A stretch of DNA of 64,000 nt from Francisella sp. SYW-9 (GCF_008711465.1 NZ_VXKQ01000030.1:122594-186593); one strand, 5' to 3'. Shown: positions 9,975-19,095, counted from the first letter of the stretch. A program made the numbers and translations. Notes: generated from the sequence alone by a model not told the origin.

Positions 9975-11078
9975 ATGAAGCTTGAGCTTTCTTTACAACA
10001 GTGGCAGAAAGTTAAAGACTACGCCTTCAACGAGCTAAACTTATCATCGATATCAAAAGCTGACTGTGATCTTTCTGAATATATACCATATTATAATCAA
10101 TGGATAGAAAAAGGATATCATGCAGATCTTGATTATATGGTTAAACATGGTTCAAAAAGATATATCCCAGATGAGCTAGTTCCTGGCACAAACAGTGTCA
10201 TTGTTGCCACACTAAACTATCTTAATCGACCAGTATCAATAAAATCTGAAGTCCAAAAATTAAGAACTCCTAGTAATACAGCTGATATTTCAATATATGC
10301 TCATGGACGCGACTATCATAAAGTAATGAAAAAGAAGTTACAAAGACTAGGGCAATATATTGATGAGCTAACAGGTGGACATCAATTTAGAGTATTTACA
10401 GATAGTGCTCCTGTATTAGAGCGACCTCTAGCTGAAAAAGCTGGTCTTGGTTGGCAAGGTAAAAGCTCTATGCTGATGAACAAAACTCAAGGATCATTCT
10501 TCTTTATTGGTGTTATATATAGTAATTTAGACTTATCTAAACTTCCTAACTTAGAAAAACATATTGACTCTTGTGGTAAATGCCAAGCATGTATCAAGCT
10601 TTGTCCTACTGGAGCAATACAGCCAGGAAAAATGATTGACTCTCGCAAATGTATTTCATACTTAACGATTGAGAATAAAAATGCTATACCACTAGAACTT
10701 AGAGATAAGATAGGAACTAGAATATACGGCTGTGATGATTGTCAATTAGTTTGTCCCTTTAATAACGATGCGCCGATGACAACTGAAAAAGATTTCCAAC
10801 AAAGAGAGTTTTTAGTAAACAAACCTTTACTAGAGCTATTTGCGTGGACAAGAGATGACTTTGATAAATATACCCAAGGATCTGCTATTCGCAGAATAGG
10901 CTATGATGCTTGGATGAGGAATATAGCCATAGCAATAGGAAATTCACCATATATTGAGAGAAATATTCAAGCTTTGATAGCCAAAAAAGATGATTTTAGA
11001 AATAACCCTCTATTATTAGAGCATATTAACTGGGCGATAAACAAACAACAAAGATTAGCTCAAAAAGAACATAAATGA
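9975..11078 (+). CDS. queG: epoxyqueuosine reductase QueG
   Basis: Cobalamin- and iron-sulfur-dependent enzyme catalysing the last step of queuosine synthesis in tRNA (epoxyqueuosine to queuosine). The 367-residue chain contains FTDSAPVLERPLAEKAGLG with the catalytic Asp, then GWQGKSSMLMN, and two 4Fe-4S motifs, CGKCQACIKLCPTGAI and GCDDCQLVCPFN. The C-terminal part has the HEAT-like end expected of the family. It is coupled to rsfS with a 2-bp gap. Nothing unusual is seen. Confidence 0.96.
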   Translation: MKLELSLQQWQKVKDYAFNELNLSSISKADCDLSEYIPYYNQWIEKGYHADLDYMVKHGSKRYIPDELVPGTNSVIVATLNYLNRPVSIKSEVQKLRTPSNTADISIYAHGRDYHKVMKKKLQRLGQYIDELTGGHQFRVFTDSAPVLERPLAEKAGLGWQGKSSMLMNKTQGSFFFIGVIYSNLDLSKLPNLEKHIDSCGKCQACIKLCPTGAIQPGKMIDSRKCISYLTIENKNAIPLELRDKIGTRIYGCDDCQLVCPFNNDAPMTTEKDFQQREFLVNKPLLELFAWTRDDFDKYTQGSAIRRIGYDAWMRNIAIAIGNSPYIERNIQALIAKKDDFRNNPLLLEHINWAINKQQRLAQKEHK

Positions 11079-11148
11079 TTGTGATTTATGTATTGTTTGT
11101 TAGAATTGCTAGAGAATACTTTTATAAAAACAAAGGAGAATTTGAATA

Positions 11149-11445
11149 ATGAAATTAACTAAGACTCTACTTGTAGCTCCATTAGTAGCTGGAGCTTTAA
11201 TTAGTTCTAGTTTTGCAGCAACAGATACAAAATCTAACATAAGTTACTCAGTTGGATATACAATGGGTAAAACTTTACAAGCTCAAATGCAACAAAATAA
11301 CGTTACTGCTGACAATCAGCAAGTTATTGATGGTTTAAAAGACGGTATTAATTCAAAAAAACCTAAACTAACTCCTGAACAAATGCAGACGGCTATGATG
11401 GATTTCCAAAAACAAGCTATGGCTGCACAAAAAAGTGCAAAATAA
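11149..11445 (+). CDS. fipA: FipA-like periplasmic FKBP_N-domain protein
   Basis: 98-residue exported protein made only of the dimerisation domain found at the N-terminus of Mip-type FKBP prolyl isomerases. A signal peptide ends near SSSFA; the mature part reads SNISYSVGYTMGKTLQ and then GLKDGINSKKPKLTPEQM, characteristic of FKBP_N. The catalytic FKBP domain is absent, so it is unlikely to be an isomerase by itself. It precedes fipB by 23 bp, with an AAAGGAG site before the next gene. In F. tularensis FipA is reported to aid FipB. A good AAAGGAG ribosome site lies 7 bases before this ATG. Confidence 0.9.
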   Translation: MKLTKTLLVAPLVAGALISSSFAATDTKSNISYSVGYTMGKTLQAQMQQNNVTADNQQVIDGLKDGINSKKPKLTPEQMQTAMMDFQKQAMAAQKSAK

Positions 11446-11468
11446 GTAATTGGCTAAAGGAGTAAGAA

Positions 11469-12494
11469 ATGACTAAGAAAAAACTTTTAAAAGCATTAGC
11501 TGTAGCAGCTATTACAACTAGCTTAGTTGCTTGTTCTAATGGTGGTAGTGATAATTCTTCTTCAACAACTAGTGCTAAGACAGGTTCGGGTTCTACAGTA
11601 GCTACAACTCAAAAAACAACTGACACTAATAGTGATAACGTTAAATCTAACGCAAGCTATACAATTGGCTACGGCATGGGATCTAGCATTGCTCAAGATC
11701 CAAATCTAAAAAGCTACGGCATATATAAAGATCGAGTGATAGCTGGGTTTGAAGATGCTATGAAAGCTAAGAAACCAGAAATCTCTGAGCAAGAGGTTAA
11801 GGATAATATGGATTCACTTCGTCAAGCGATGATGACAGAGATGAGCCAAAAAAGAGTAGCTAGCTTCCTTAAAGTTAAAGATAGTATATACAGTTCAGAT
11901 TTAACACCTAAATCAGATGTTAAAAGTCCTAATGTTGTAATATATGAATTCTTTGACTATCAGTGCATGTACTGCTCAAAAGTAGCTCCTGAGATTGAAA
12001 AAATTATGAAAGATAACAGCGATGTTCAAGTTGTCTTTGGCGAATTCCCAATTTTTGGTCAAAGAGCTCCGGCATCTGAATATGCTGCTGAAGTTGGTAC
12101 AGCTATATATAAGTTATATGGTGCTGATGCTTATGTTAAGTATCATAATGGTATATTTGCTACAGGCGAAGATGAAGGTAAACTTACAGATTCAACTGTA
12201 AATAAAGTAGCTACACAAGCTGGTGCAAAGGTTGATGCTGTTAAGAAAGCTATTAAAGATGATAAAATAGCAGATCATGTGAAATCTACTTTACAAATGG
12301 GCTTCAAAGATCTTAATATCCAAGGTACTCCTTTCTTAGTAGTTGCGCCACTTAAAGATGCTAATGCTAATAATACTACTGTAATTGGTGGTTATACAAG
12401 TGCAGCGAATATCCAAAAAGCTATAAATAAAGCTAAAGCTAGTGATAGTAATTCAACAGCTGCTAAGACTACCTCTACAAATCCATCTAAATAA
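11469..12494 (+). CDS. fipB: FipB-like DsbA-family thiol-disulfide lipoprotein
   Basis: Lipoprotein thiol oxidoreductase required for virulence in F. tularensis. A signal peptide with lipobox LVAC places the lipidated cysteine at residue 22; a Ser/Thr-rich linker (about 25-58) leads to an FKBP_N-type domain (SNASYTIGYGMGSSIA, residues 60-130), then a thioredoxin-fold DsbA domain with active site CMYC at 166-169 and the cis-proline loop GTPFLVV near residue 280. The FKBP_N part is a paralogue of FipA just upstream. 341 residues; the C-terminus is another Ser/Thr-rich tail. Known family activities are oxidase and isomerase on many exported proteins. Confidence 0.93.
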   Translation: MTKKKLLKALAVAAITTSLVACSNGGSDNSSSTTSAKTGSGSTVATTQKTTDTNSDNVKSNASYTIGYGMGSSIAQDPNLKSYGIYKDRVIAGFEDAMKAKKPEISEQEVKDNMDSLRQAMMTEMSQKRVASFLKVKDSIYSSDLTPKSDVKSPNVVIYEFFDYQCMYCSKVAPEIEKIMKDNSDVQVVFGEFPIFGQRAPASEYAAEVGTAIYKLYGADAYVKYHNGIFATGEDEGKLTDSTVNKVATQAGAKVDAVKKAIKDDKIADHVKSTLQMGFKDLNIQGTPFLVVAPLKDANANNTTVIGGYTSAANIQKAINKAKASDSNSTAAKTTSTNPSK

Positions 12495-12587
12495 ATCTAA
12501 TATTTAATTTCTTCCAAGGTATATAAATTCACGTTATAAAACAAATTTATTTGTTATAATAATATACTCTAAATTATTAAATAATCG

Positions 12588-13796
12588 ATGTTTAAAATGT
12601 ACCAGCTAAGAAAAGGTAGTAAGTACCTTGTTTTCTTTGTGGTAATCTTTGTTGCATTACCACCTTTTGCTATTGACACATATATTCCTGCATTTGGAAG
12701 TATTAGTAGTTTCTTTCAAATAGATGTTAGTATTCTATCTATAACAATCTCAACTTACCTTATCGGTTTTGGTGTCGGTATGGTTTTTTGGGGAGCATTA
12801 TCAGATAGATTTGGAAGAAAAAACATACTTATCATTGGGATGCTTATATATGTATTAAGTACCATATTATGCTCGTTCACTCATAATTTCGATATGCTAA
12901 TATTTATGAGATTTATGCAAGGCCTAGGAGACTCTCCTGCTGCTATAGCCGCATCTGCCATACTAAAAGACTGCTATAGAGGCCAAAAACTCATAAAAAT
13001 GATGGCTACAATGGCTATGATATTTATGATAGCTCCTATAGTTGCTCCAATTATAGGAAGTGTCATTATATACATGACAGGAAGATGGCAAGATATTTTC
13101 CACTTTTTAACTATTTATGGAATCATCCTAGTTATAATATCATTTACAATACCTGAAACTCTTATGTCAAAAAATAGATCAAAGAGCTTGCCATATAGTT
13201 TCAAAGTTTATTTTAAACATTTAATAAACCCTCCATTTATAATAACTTCAATAGCTAGTGGTCTTTGCTTTGGAGCATTTTTCAGCTTCATTAGCTCATC
13301 TTCTAATTTAATTATTGGATATTATAAATTAGGATATATTGGATTCTGTATACTTTTTGCCCTAAATATCTGTGGTGTTGTATTAGCTAGTTATTATATA
13401 AAAAATAAAATAAATTCTTCTAATGAAAAATATTTTATTTTTATGAGCTATGCTTCTGTAGTTGTAATATTAATTGCTAATATTATAAGCTCAACTTACC
13501 TTAATAATATTTATCTCTTTATAATTCTGAATGCCTTTGCAACAATAAGCTTTTCTTTAATAAATATTATCACAACAACAAAAGCGATTGATTTATTAAA
13601 AGAAGGTTTTGCAGCTGGAAATGCCATTGTAAGATTACTAAGATTCATAGCAGCTGGTTTTGCTGGTTTTCTTATTAGTTTTTCATCTATTTCTAACTTA
13701 ATGATAGAAATTCCTATACAACAATTAGGATTTGTAATTTTATCTATACTTATTTTTATGGTGATTAAAAATAGATTATTTCCAGTAAAAACTTGA
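12588..13796 (+). CDS. MFS drug efflux transporter, Bcr/CflA type
   Basis: Twelve-helix major facilitator, drug:H+ antiporter-1 class. The first loop has AIDTYIPAFGSISSFF, characteristic of Bcr/CflA proteins, followed by motif A variant GALSDRFGRKN and the MRFMQGLGDS segment in TM4. 402 residues, complete. A TATAAT hexamer at 12555-12560 could be the -10 box. The protein is a clear paralogue of the one at 56111-57310. It converges on the msrBA gene with stops side by side. The exported compound is unknown; chloramphenicol- or bicyclomycin-like activity in relatives does not settle it. Confidence 0.88.
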   Translation: MFKMYQLRKGSKYLVFFVVIFVALPPFAIDTYIPAFGSISSFFQIDVSILSITISTYLIGFGVGMVFWGALSDRFGRKNILIIGMLIYVLSTILCSFTHNFDMLIFMRFMQGLGDSPAAIAASAILKDCYRGQKLIKMMATMAMIFMIAPIVAPIIGSVIIYMTGRWQDIFHFLTIYGIILVIISFTIPETLMSKNRSKSLPYSFKVYFKHLINPPFIITSIASGLCFGAFFSFISSSSNLIIGYYKLGYIGFCILFALNICGVVLASYYIKNKINSSNEKYFIFMSYASVVVILIANIISSTYLNNIYLFIILNAFATISFSLINIITTTKAIDLLKEGFAAGNAIVRLLRFIAAGFAGFLISFSSISNLMIEIPIQQLGFVILSILIFMVIKNRLFPVKT

Positions 13797-14651
13797 TTAG
13801 AATATTTTCTTATGTGTGTGGCAGTAAGGTAATGAACCTTGCTTCATATAGTAGTCTAAGTGATAATCTTCCGCTACATAAAAAGGCTTCATTTCTCTAA
13901 CTTCTGTAACTACACTATACCCCTTATCAATTAGAGTATCTTTAATATTCTCTGCAACTTGCCTTTGCTCTTCATCATAATAGAAAATAGCTGACTTATA
14001 TTGCTCACCAATGTCAGGACCTTGGCCATTAGCTTGTTCAAAATCATGAATTTCAAAGAAATACTTTAATAAAGATTCTAAACTAAGTTTTGTTTTATCA
14101 AATATTATCCTGACAACTTCTAGATAGCCTGTGTCACCATTACATACTTGTTTATAGTTTGGATATGGCTGATCCCCACCACAATAACCTGATTCAGCAA
14201 ATAAAACTCCATCAAGTTTTTTCATATAGTATTCAACACCCCAGAAGCATCCTGCTGCAACTATTATCTCTTCAGTTTCACCAAAACTTTCACTCGCTAT
14301 AAAATCAACAGACGCTGAGTTTACACAATAACGCGTATTTAGCTTTGTATAACCTTCGCCATGGAAAATATGCCCTAAATGTCCATCACAAGTATTACAT
14401 AAGATTTCTGTTCTTCTACCATCGACATCAGGAAGTTCTTTGACATTATTATCTATATGGATATCATAACTAGGCCAACCACAAGTTGAGATAAACTTAC
14501 TATCAGCTTTAAATAAAGGTGTAGCGCAGTTTCTGCAGATATATATACCCTTTTGATCTAAATCATTATACCTACCTGTAAATGGTTGTTCTGTATCTTT
14601 GTTGATTATAATCTCGTATTCTTTTGGAGTTAAACTTTTTGTTTTAAACAC
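13797..14651 (-). CDS. msrBA: MsrB-MsrA fusion methionine sulfoxide reductase
   Basis: Bifunctional repair enzyme reducing both R- and S-methionine sulfoxide. The MsrB domain comes first (about residues 5-118): zinc ligands CRNC (39, 42) and CNTC (85, 88), resolving-type cysteine in TCGWPSYD (57) and catalytic Cys109 in RYCVNSASVDF. The MsrA domain follows (127-284) with catalytic Cys135 in GCFWGVEYY and GYCGGDQPYPNY. No signal peptide is present, so it acts in the cytoplasm, and no thioredoxin domain is fused. It is divergent from tspO, with a palindrome between them. Confidence 0.95.
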   Translation of the reverse strand: MFKTKSLTPKEYEIIINKDTEQPFTGRYNDLDQKGIYICRNCATPLFKADSKFISTCGWPSYDIHIDNNVKELPDVDGRRTEILCNTCDGHLGHIFHGEGYTKLNTRYCVNSASVDFIASESFGETEEIIVAAGCFWGVEYYMKKLDGVLFAESGYCGGDQPYPNYKQVCNGDTGYLEVVRIIFDKTKLSLESLLKYFFEIHDFEQANGQGPDIGEQYKSAIFYYDEEQRQVAENIKDTLIDKGYSVVTEVREMKPFYVAEDYHLDYYMKQGSLPYCHTHKKIF

Positions 14652-14696
14652 TCTAACACCTCTATGTATTAAATATTGTTAATAATTATTATACAA

Positions 14697-14710
14697 ACTT
14701 TTGCAAAAGT
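14697..14710. promoter_or_regulatory. 14-bp perfect palindrome between msrBA and tspO
   Basis: ACTTTTGCAAAAGT is a perfect palindrome located 46 bp upstream of the msrBA start and 65 bp upstream of tspO. Its position between two divergent stress-related genes is typical of an operator. No regulator family can be named from the site. A second, imperfect inverted repeat (CTACAA at 14721 and TTGTAG ending at 14757) follows it inside the probable tspO leader. Confidence 0.4.
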
Positions 14711-14775
14711 ATATTCTAATCTACAATATTTAGATGATATTAGTAGATATTTTGTAGCAAATATAGGAGTAAAAA

Positions 14776-15255
14776 ATGAATAGTAATATAAAGCTAAAAG
14801 ATTATATATTATTAGCTATATTTATAATTATAATTCTAGGTGTTGGTATGTTAGTTGGTGCTCTGACAGCTCATAATATACCGACCTGGTTTATTCATCT
14901 AAATAGCCCTTCTTTTGCTCCACCTAATTGGGTATTTGCACCTGTATGGAGTATTTTATATATTATGATCGCTATCTCAGGATGGTTAGTGTTTTTGAAA
15001 GGACAACTCAAAGAAAAAATTTTTATTGTTTATGCTATCCAGTTAGGACTTAACTTCTTGTGGAGTTTTGTCTTTTTCTGCTGGCATCAGCTAGATTTAG
15101 CATTACTAGAAATGACTATATTGTGGATTTTCCTAGTTTGGAATATAAGAATATTTAATAATATTAGTAAAACTGCTGGATACTTGCTTACACCTTATCT
15201 TGTATGGATAAGCTTTGCTTGGATACTAAATCTTAGTTATGTTGTTATTAATTAA
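14776..15255 (+). CDS. tspO: TspO/MBR family tryptophan-rich sensory protein
   Basis: Five-helix membrane protein of the TspO (peripheral benzodiazepine receptor) family, which binds porphyrins and affects stress and transport responses. 159 residues with hydrophobic segments spaced as in the family and the tryptophan-rich signatures SFAPPNWVFAPVWSILY and FLWSFVFFCWHQ. A GGAG ribosome site lies 7 bases before the ATG (ATAGGAGTAAAAA). Its last 8 bases overlap the end of the convergent BCCT transporter gene. It is divergent from msrBA, which fits an oxidative-stress role, though this is inference. Confidence 0.93.
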   Translation: MNSNIKLKDYILLAIFIIIILGVGMLVGALTAHNIPTWFIHLNSPSFAPPNWVFAPVWSILYIMIAISGWLVFLKGQLKEKIFIVYAIQLGLNFLWSFVFFCWHQLDLALLEMTILWIFLVWNIRIFNNISKTAGYLLTPYLVWISFAWILNLSYVVIN

Positions 15256-17197
15256 CAATATCTTTATCTGCCACAGCTAGATGTAAATAGTGTAGATGCT
15301 TATCATACTGGTTAACAATATCAGCAATTACTTGATCCTTTGAATATCCCATAATATCATAATATTGCCCACCGTGGCTTAATAAGACTTCTACTCTATT
15401 ATATGTAGTATCATTTTTAGATTGATAAGTTCTTAGCATAACACTATAAACAAAATCTTCACTATCTTCTATCGATATAGTCAGCTGTATATGATCGTGA
15501 TCTCTTAAAACTTCAGTATCTATACCATTTTTCTCCATTTCATCTGCAACCTCTATAACAGCGGTTGTAACATCTTTTTGTAAAAAACTAATAGCTTGAT
15601 CTCTTGATGGTTTATAAGCTATAGCTTCTAGTCTTTTTTGCCAAGATGTATTTGCTTTTACATACTGTACAACAGTTGAATGTGTTTCAATACTTCTAAC
15701 TCTAAGATAGTCTAATCGTAAAGATTTAACTAATGAAATACACATTAAAAATAAGATAAATAATAAAGGAAACGCACTAATTATAGTTGCAGATTGTAAT
15801 GCTTGTAATCCTCCAGCAAAAATAAGTGAAATAGCCAAAAGTCCACATAATACTGACCATGCAATACGATGTATAGTTATTGATTTTTTAGCATTACCTG
15901 TTGCTAATATATCTATAACTAATGCTCCACTATCTGCAGAGGTGACAAAGAATGTAACTATCAAAAATACAGCTATAATTGAAAGGAATGTAGAAAAAGG
16001 AAAGTATTGAAAAAACTCAAAAAGAGCAACTGGAATATTATTACTAGCAGCATCAGTAAGATTTTGAGCATTAGAATTCATAACTATACTAATAGCTGAG
16101 TTGCCAAAAACAGTCATCCATAAAAATGTAAAACCAGTAGGAATAAATAAAACACCCACAGTAAATTGTCGAATAGTTCTACCCTTAGAAACTTTAGCAA
16201 TAAACATACCAACAAAAGGAGACCATGCTATCCACCATCCCCAATAAAATAGAGTCCAACTTCTTAACCATTCTTGACTTTCTTTATTGTAAGCATAAAG
16301 ATTAAAGGTCTGATTAACCAGAGTACTTAAGTAATAACCAATATTTTGAACATAATCTTGTATTAAACCTGTGGTATTACCAAGTAATAATATAAAAGCT
16401 AACAATAGTACTGCTAAAACTATATTAAAGTTACTTAAAAATTTTATTCCCTTATCAAGACCTAACGCTACAGATAAGGTTGCTAGAGCAACAATAAATA
16501 TAATATATATCACTTGCATATTTATAGTATCAGGAAGGCCTGTTAAAAAACTAATCCCTGAACTTACTTGCATAGCTCCAAATCCAAGAGAAGTAGCAAC
16601 TCCAAATAATGTTCCTAAAATTGCAAATACATCTATAGCATGACCTAAAGGACCATATATCTTATCTCCTAATATAGGATAAAGTACTGATCGAGGTAGT
16701 AATGGTAAATCATGTCTATAGGAAAAATATGCTAAAGATAAACCAACTATGACATATACAGACCATGCTTCTATACCCCAATGGAAAAATGTAGTATTCA
16801 TTGCTTGCTTAACTACTTCTAATTGATCATTGGAAATATTTGGTGGTGCTAAAAAGTGCTTTAGTGGTTCTGCAACACCATAAAACATCAAACCTATACC
16901 CATACCAGCTGCAAAAAGCATCGCAAACCAAGATATATTGCTATATTCTGGTAGGTCATGTTCTTGGCCAAGCTTAATATCTCCAAACCTACTAAACATT
17001 AGAATTAAGCATAAGCAAACAAAAACACTCATAGCTAGGATATATGCCCAACCAAACTTTTCTAAAATCAAGTTTTGGACAATAGACATACAGTTAGCAA
17101 AAGCCTCCGGGAAGATAATACCTAACAATGCTAGTATCGAAGCTAAAATAATTGCCGGATAAAATACTGGAGCATATGCCCCTTTTTCTCTTTGCAT
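15248..17197 (-). CDS. BCCT-family choline/betaine transporter (BetT-like)
   Basis: Sodium- or proton-coupled uptake carrier for quaternary amines. 649 residues with about twelve membrane segments; family hallmarks are GMGIGLMFYGVAEPL near residue 100 and the tryptophan box in WTLFYWGWWIAWSPF, followed by SKGRTIRQF. The roughly 150-residue hydrophilic C-terminal extension after the last helix is seen in osmoregulated BetT-type members, so choline or glycine betaine uptake under osmotic stress is the likely role. The start ATG lies at 17197. No betA or betB is nearby, so the substrate may be used as an osmoprotectant only. Confidence 0.9.
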   Translation of the reverse strand: MQREKGAYAPVFYPAIILASILALLGIIFPEAFANCMSIVQNLILEKFGWAYILAMSVFVCLCLILMFSRFGDIKLGQEHDLPEYSNISWFAMLFAAGMGIGLMFYGVAEPLKHFLAPPNISNDQLEVVKQAMNTTFFHWGIEAWSVYVIVGLSLAYFSYRHDLPLLPRSVLYPILGDKIYGPLGHAIDVFAILGTLFGVATSLGFGAMQVSSGISFLTGLPDTINMQVIYIIFIVALATLSVALGLDKGIKFLSNFNIVLAVLLLAFILLLGNTTGLIQDYVQNIGYYLSTLVNQTFNLYAYNKESQEWLRSWTLFYWGWWIAWSPFVGMFIAKVSKGRTIRQFTVGVLFIPTGFTFLWMTVFGNSAISIVMNSNAQNLTDAASNNIPVALFEFFQYFPFSTFLSIIAVFLIVTFFVTSADSGALVIDILATGNAKKSITIHRIAWSVLCGLLAISLIFAGGLQALQSATIISAFPLLFILFLMCISLVKSLRLDYLRVRSIETHSTVVQYVKANTSWQKRLEAIAYKPSRDQAISFLQKDVTTAVIEVADEMEKNGIDTEVLRDHDHIQLTISIEDSEDFVYSVMLRTYQSKNDTTYNRVEVLLSHGGQYYDIMGYSKDQVIADIVNQYDKHLHYLHLAVADKDIVN

Positions 17198-17328
17198 AAA
17201 ATCTCATATTTCTTGTTACTAGTAATTATTTAACATAGCATGTCTTTTCCTGTATATCAAAAATAGATATTTTTCTTGTTTAAAGATCATTATAAAAAAC
17301 ATAAAATATAAACAATAATTTATCTTAA

Positions 17329-18093
17329 ATGATTCTAATGAAAACTCTTACACAAAAACTACATAAAGAAATAAAAAAGCTTCATACCTCTCAAGGCAGG
17401 AAAAAATCTTCTTACTATATAATAGAAGGTCTACGTTGCTGTCAAGAAGCTATCCATAGACTTCCAAATTCAGATATACATACAATAATAGTGACTGAAA
17501 AATCAGATAGTGACTTATATCCTGTAGACAAAAAATACACTATTTCTGAAAAAGATATTAATGAACTATCACAAACTCAAAATTCACAAGGAATTCTAAT
17601 ATTAGCTTACAAAAAAAACTTTGATGAACTTAGGCTTGATGATGATTTCACATTAGTATTAGATAGAATCCAAGATCCTGGTAATATTGGTACAATACTC
17701 CGTACAGCAATAGCAGTTGGATTAACAGAGGTAATTCTTGTCAATAGTTCTGTGGATCCATTTAATCCTAAAGCAATACGTGCAGGCATGGGAGCACAGT
17801 TTAGTTTAAGGTTTAACTATATTGATAATCTTAAAGAGCTAAAAAACATTTCAAAGCTTAAAAATCATCAAATTTGGCTAACTACTCCTCATGAAGGTGT
17901 GTCTTGCTATGATAAAAACTTTAAGTTAAAAGATAGTGTATTGGTTTTAGGTGAAGAAGCTAATGGTATCCAAGACTTTTCAGTTGGTGAAAAAACTATG
18001 ATTCCTACTCTTAGTGATATTGAATCTCTAAATGTCGCTCAGGCCGCAACTATATATTTATTTGAAGGTTTAAGACAAAAACTGTTAAAATAA
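17329..18093 (+). CDS. SpoU/TrmH-family RNA 2'-O-methyltransferase
   Basis: SPOUT-class methyltransferase acting on rRNA or tRNA. An N-terminal substrate-binding region (about 1-100) precedes the knot domain with motif 1 LDRIQDPGNIGTILRTA, motif 2 LGEEANGI and motif 3 IPTLSDIESLNVAQAATI. 254 residues, TsnR/RlmB-like length. Two ATGs are possible, 17329 and 17338 (MKTLTQ); the second is equally plausible. The target nucleotide is not evident. It is divergent from the BCCT transporter. Confidence 0.88.
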   Translation: MILMKTLTQKLHKEIKKLHTSQGRKKSSYYIIEGLRCCQEAIHRLPNSDIHTIIVTEKSDSDLYPVDKKYTISEKDINELSQTQNSQGILILAYKKNFDELRLDDDFTLVLDRIQDPGNIGTILRTAIAVGLTEVILVNSSVDPFNPKAIRAGMGAQFSLRFNYIDNLKELKNISKLKNHQIWLTTPHEGVSCYDKNFKLKDSVLVLGEEANGIQDFSVGEKTMIPTLSDIESLNVAQAATIYLFEGLRQKLLK

Positions 18094-18134
18094 ATGCATA
18101 AAGATATGATTTAACAAGTAAAGGGAGATATATT

Positions 18135-18488
18135 ATGAGCAAATGTAAAACACATAAAAATCATGACCATGAACATAAAGATGGTTGTGGACATACAAAA
18201 ATAAAACATGGTGATCATTATGATTACTTACATGATGGACACTTACATCACAAGCATGAGGATCACTACGATGAGCATACTCTAGATGTATCAGAAAAAA
18301 ATCCAGATGGCTGTAAACCCATCAAAGATGAATGCTGTGATCATGTCCATGGTCCAAATTGTGGACATGAGTCTTTACCTCATGGCGATCATATAGACTA
18401 TATCGTTGACGGTAGGTTACATCATCCACATGGCGATCACTGTGATGATCATGGACCTGTTGAAATAGTAAAAAATAACAAGAAATAA
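18135..18488 (+). CDS. histidine-rich metal-binding protein with internal duplication
   Basis: 117 residues, exceptionally rich in His, Asp and Cys. Two copies of one module are visible: CGHTKIKHGDHYDYLHDGHL followed by HHKHEDHYDEH (about residues 18-50), and CGHESLPHGDHIDYIVDGRL followed by HHPHGDHCDDH (about 75-107). No signal peptide or membrane segment is present, so it is cytoplasmic. The composition points to zinc, nickel or copper storage or buffering, which is inference; similar small proteins are widespread but not characterised as far as I know. A strong AGGGAGA ribosome site precedes the ATG. It has its own gap of 41 bp after the methyltransferase. Confidence 0.85.
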   Translation: MSKCKTHKNHDHEHKDGCGHTKIKHGDHYDYLHDGHLHHKHEDHYDEHTLDVSEKNPDGCKPIKDECCDHVHGPNCGHESLPHGDHIDYIVDGRLHHPHGDHCDDHGPVEIVKNNKK

Positions 18489-18497
18489 AATAAACTT

Positions 18498-18779
18498 CTA
18501 TAATCTATTATCTTTTTCTCTTTGGTAACTAATTATTAGCTTAGTTATATCTTCACTAGATAAATCATCAAATAATATACCATTAATTGATAAGTATTCT
18601 TTAAAATCATCAACGTCAAAGTGGGGTTTTGGCTTTTTAAGCAGCTTATCCGAGAACTCTTTTAGAAGTCCATTATCAAGCTTTAAAGTAGCTAGTTTAT
18701 ATTTAAGATTACTCATGGACTTCTTTAGGTCTATGCTTATTATATTTGCCTTTCCCTCTGAAACTATTGATTTACTCAT
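18498..18779 (-). CDS. hypothetical small cytoplasmic protein
   Basis: About 93 residues, predicted mostly helical, with no signal or membrane segment. I recognise no family. I chose the ATG at 18779 (MSKSIVSEG) over an in-frame GTG at 18785 because an AGGG ribosome site lies 5 bases before the ATG. It stands alone between the convergent histidine-rich gene and a 316-bp gap on its upstream side. Confidence 0.65.
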   Translation of the reverse strand: MSKSIVSEGKANIISIDLKKSMSNLKYKLATLKLDNGLLKEFSDKLLKKPKPHFDVDDFKEYLSINGILFDDLSSEDITKLIISYQREKDNRL

Positions 18780-19095
18780 AACCACCCTCTCTAAGTTAGT
18801 TTATTAACTACAGCTATTCTTAAATTTAGCCTACTTGTATATTTGGCATATACATTATAAAAAGAATCTTTATATAGAAAATTTTTAAATTATCTAAGAT
18901 AGATTTAAAATGTAACTATCTTGATTATAATTTTGAGATATAAACTAGACAACATATTTTATACTAAACAGCAGTTAAAATATTTTTAACTATATATCGT
19001 TTTTAAGGCTTTTCTATAAGAAACTAAACTTTCAAATATGCTATAAAGATGATAAAGAAAGTTTTTAATAAAAAATAAAGATCAAGAATATATCG
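18780..19095. other. intergenic region with two inverted repeats, no gene
   Basis: No open frame of credible coding content. Two small inverted repeats stand out: AAGATAG/CTATCTT at 18896-18902 and 18916-18922, and a perfect 8-bp stem AGTTAAAA/TTTTAACT with a 3-base loop at 18973-18991. The second could form at the end of the transcript of the TackOD1 gene, but no T-run follows it on that strand, so I do not call a terminator. The region must hold the promoter of the 93-residue gene. Confidence 0.4.

Noticed and set aside
16371..17162. Plus-strand frames of 90 and 74 residues inside the BCCT gene
   Set aside because: They lie opposite an intact and recognisable transporter and lack ribosome sites or conserved features.
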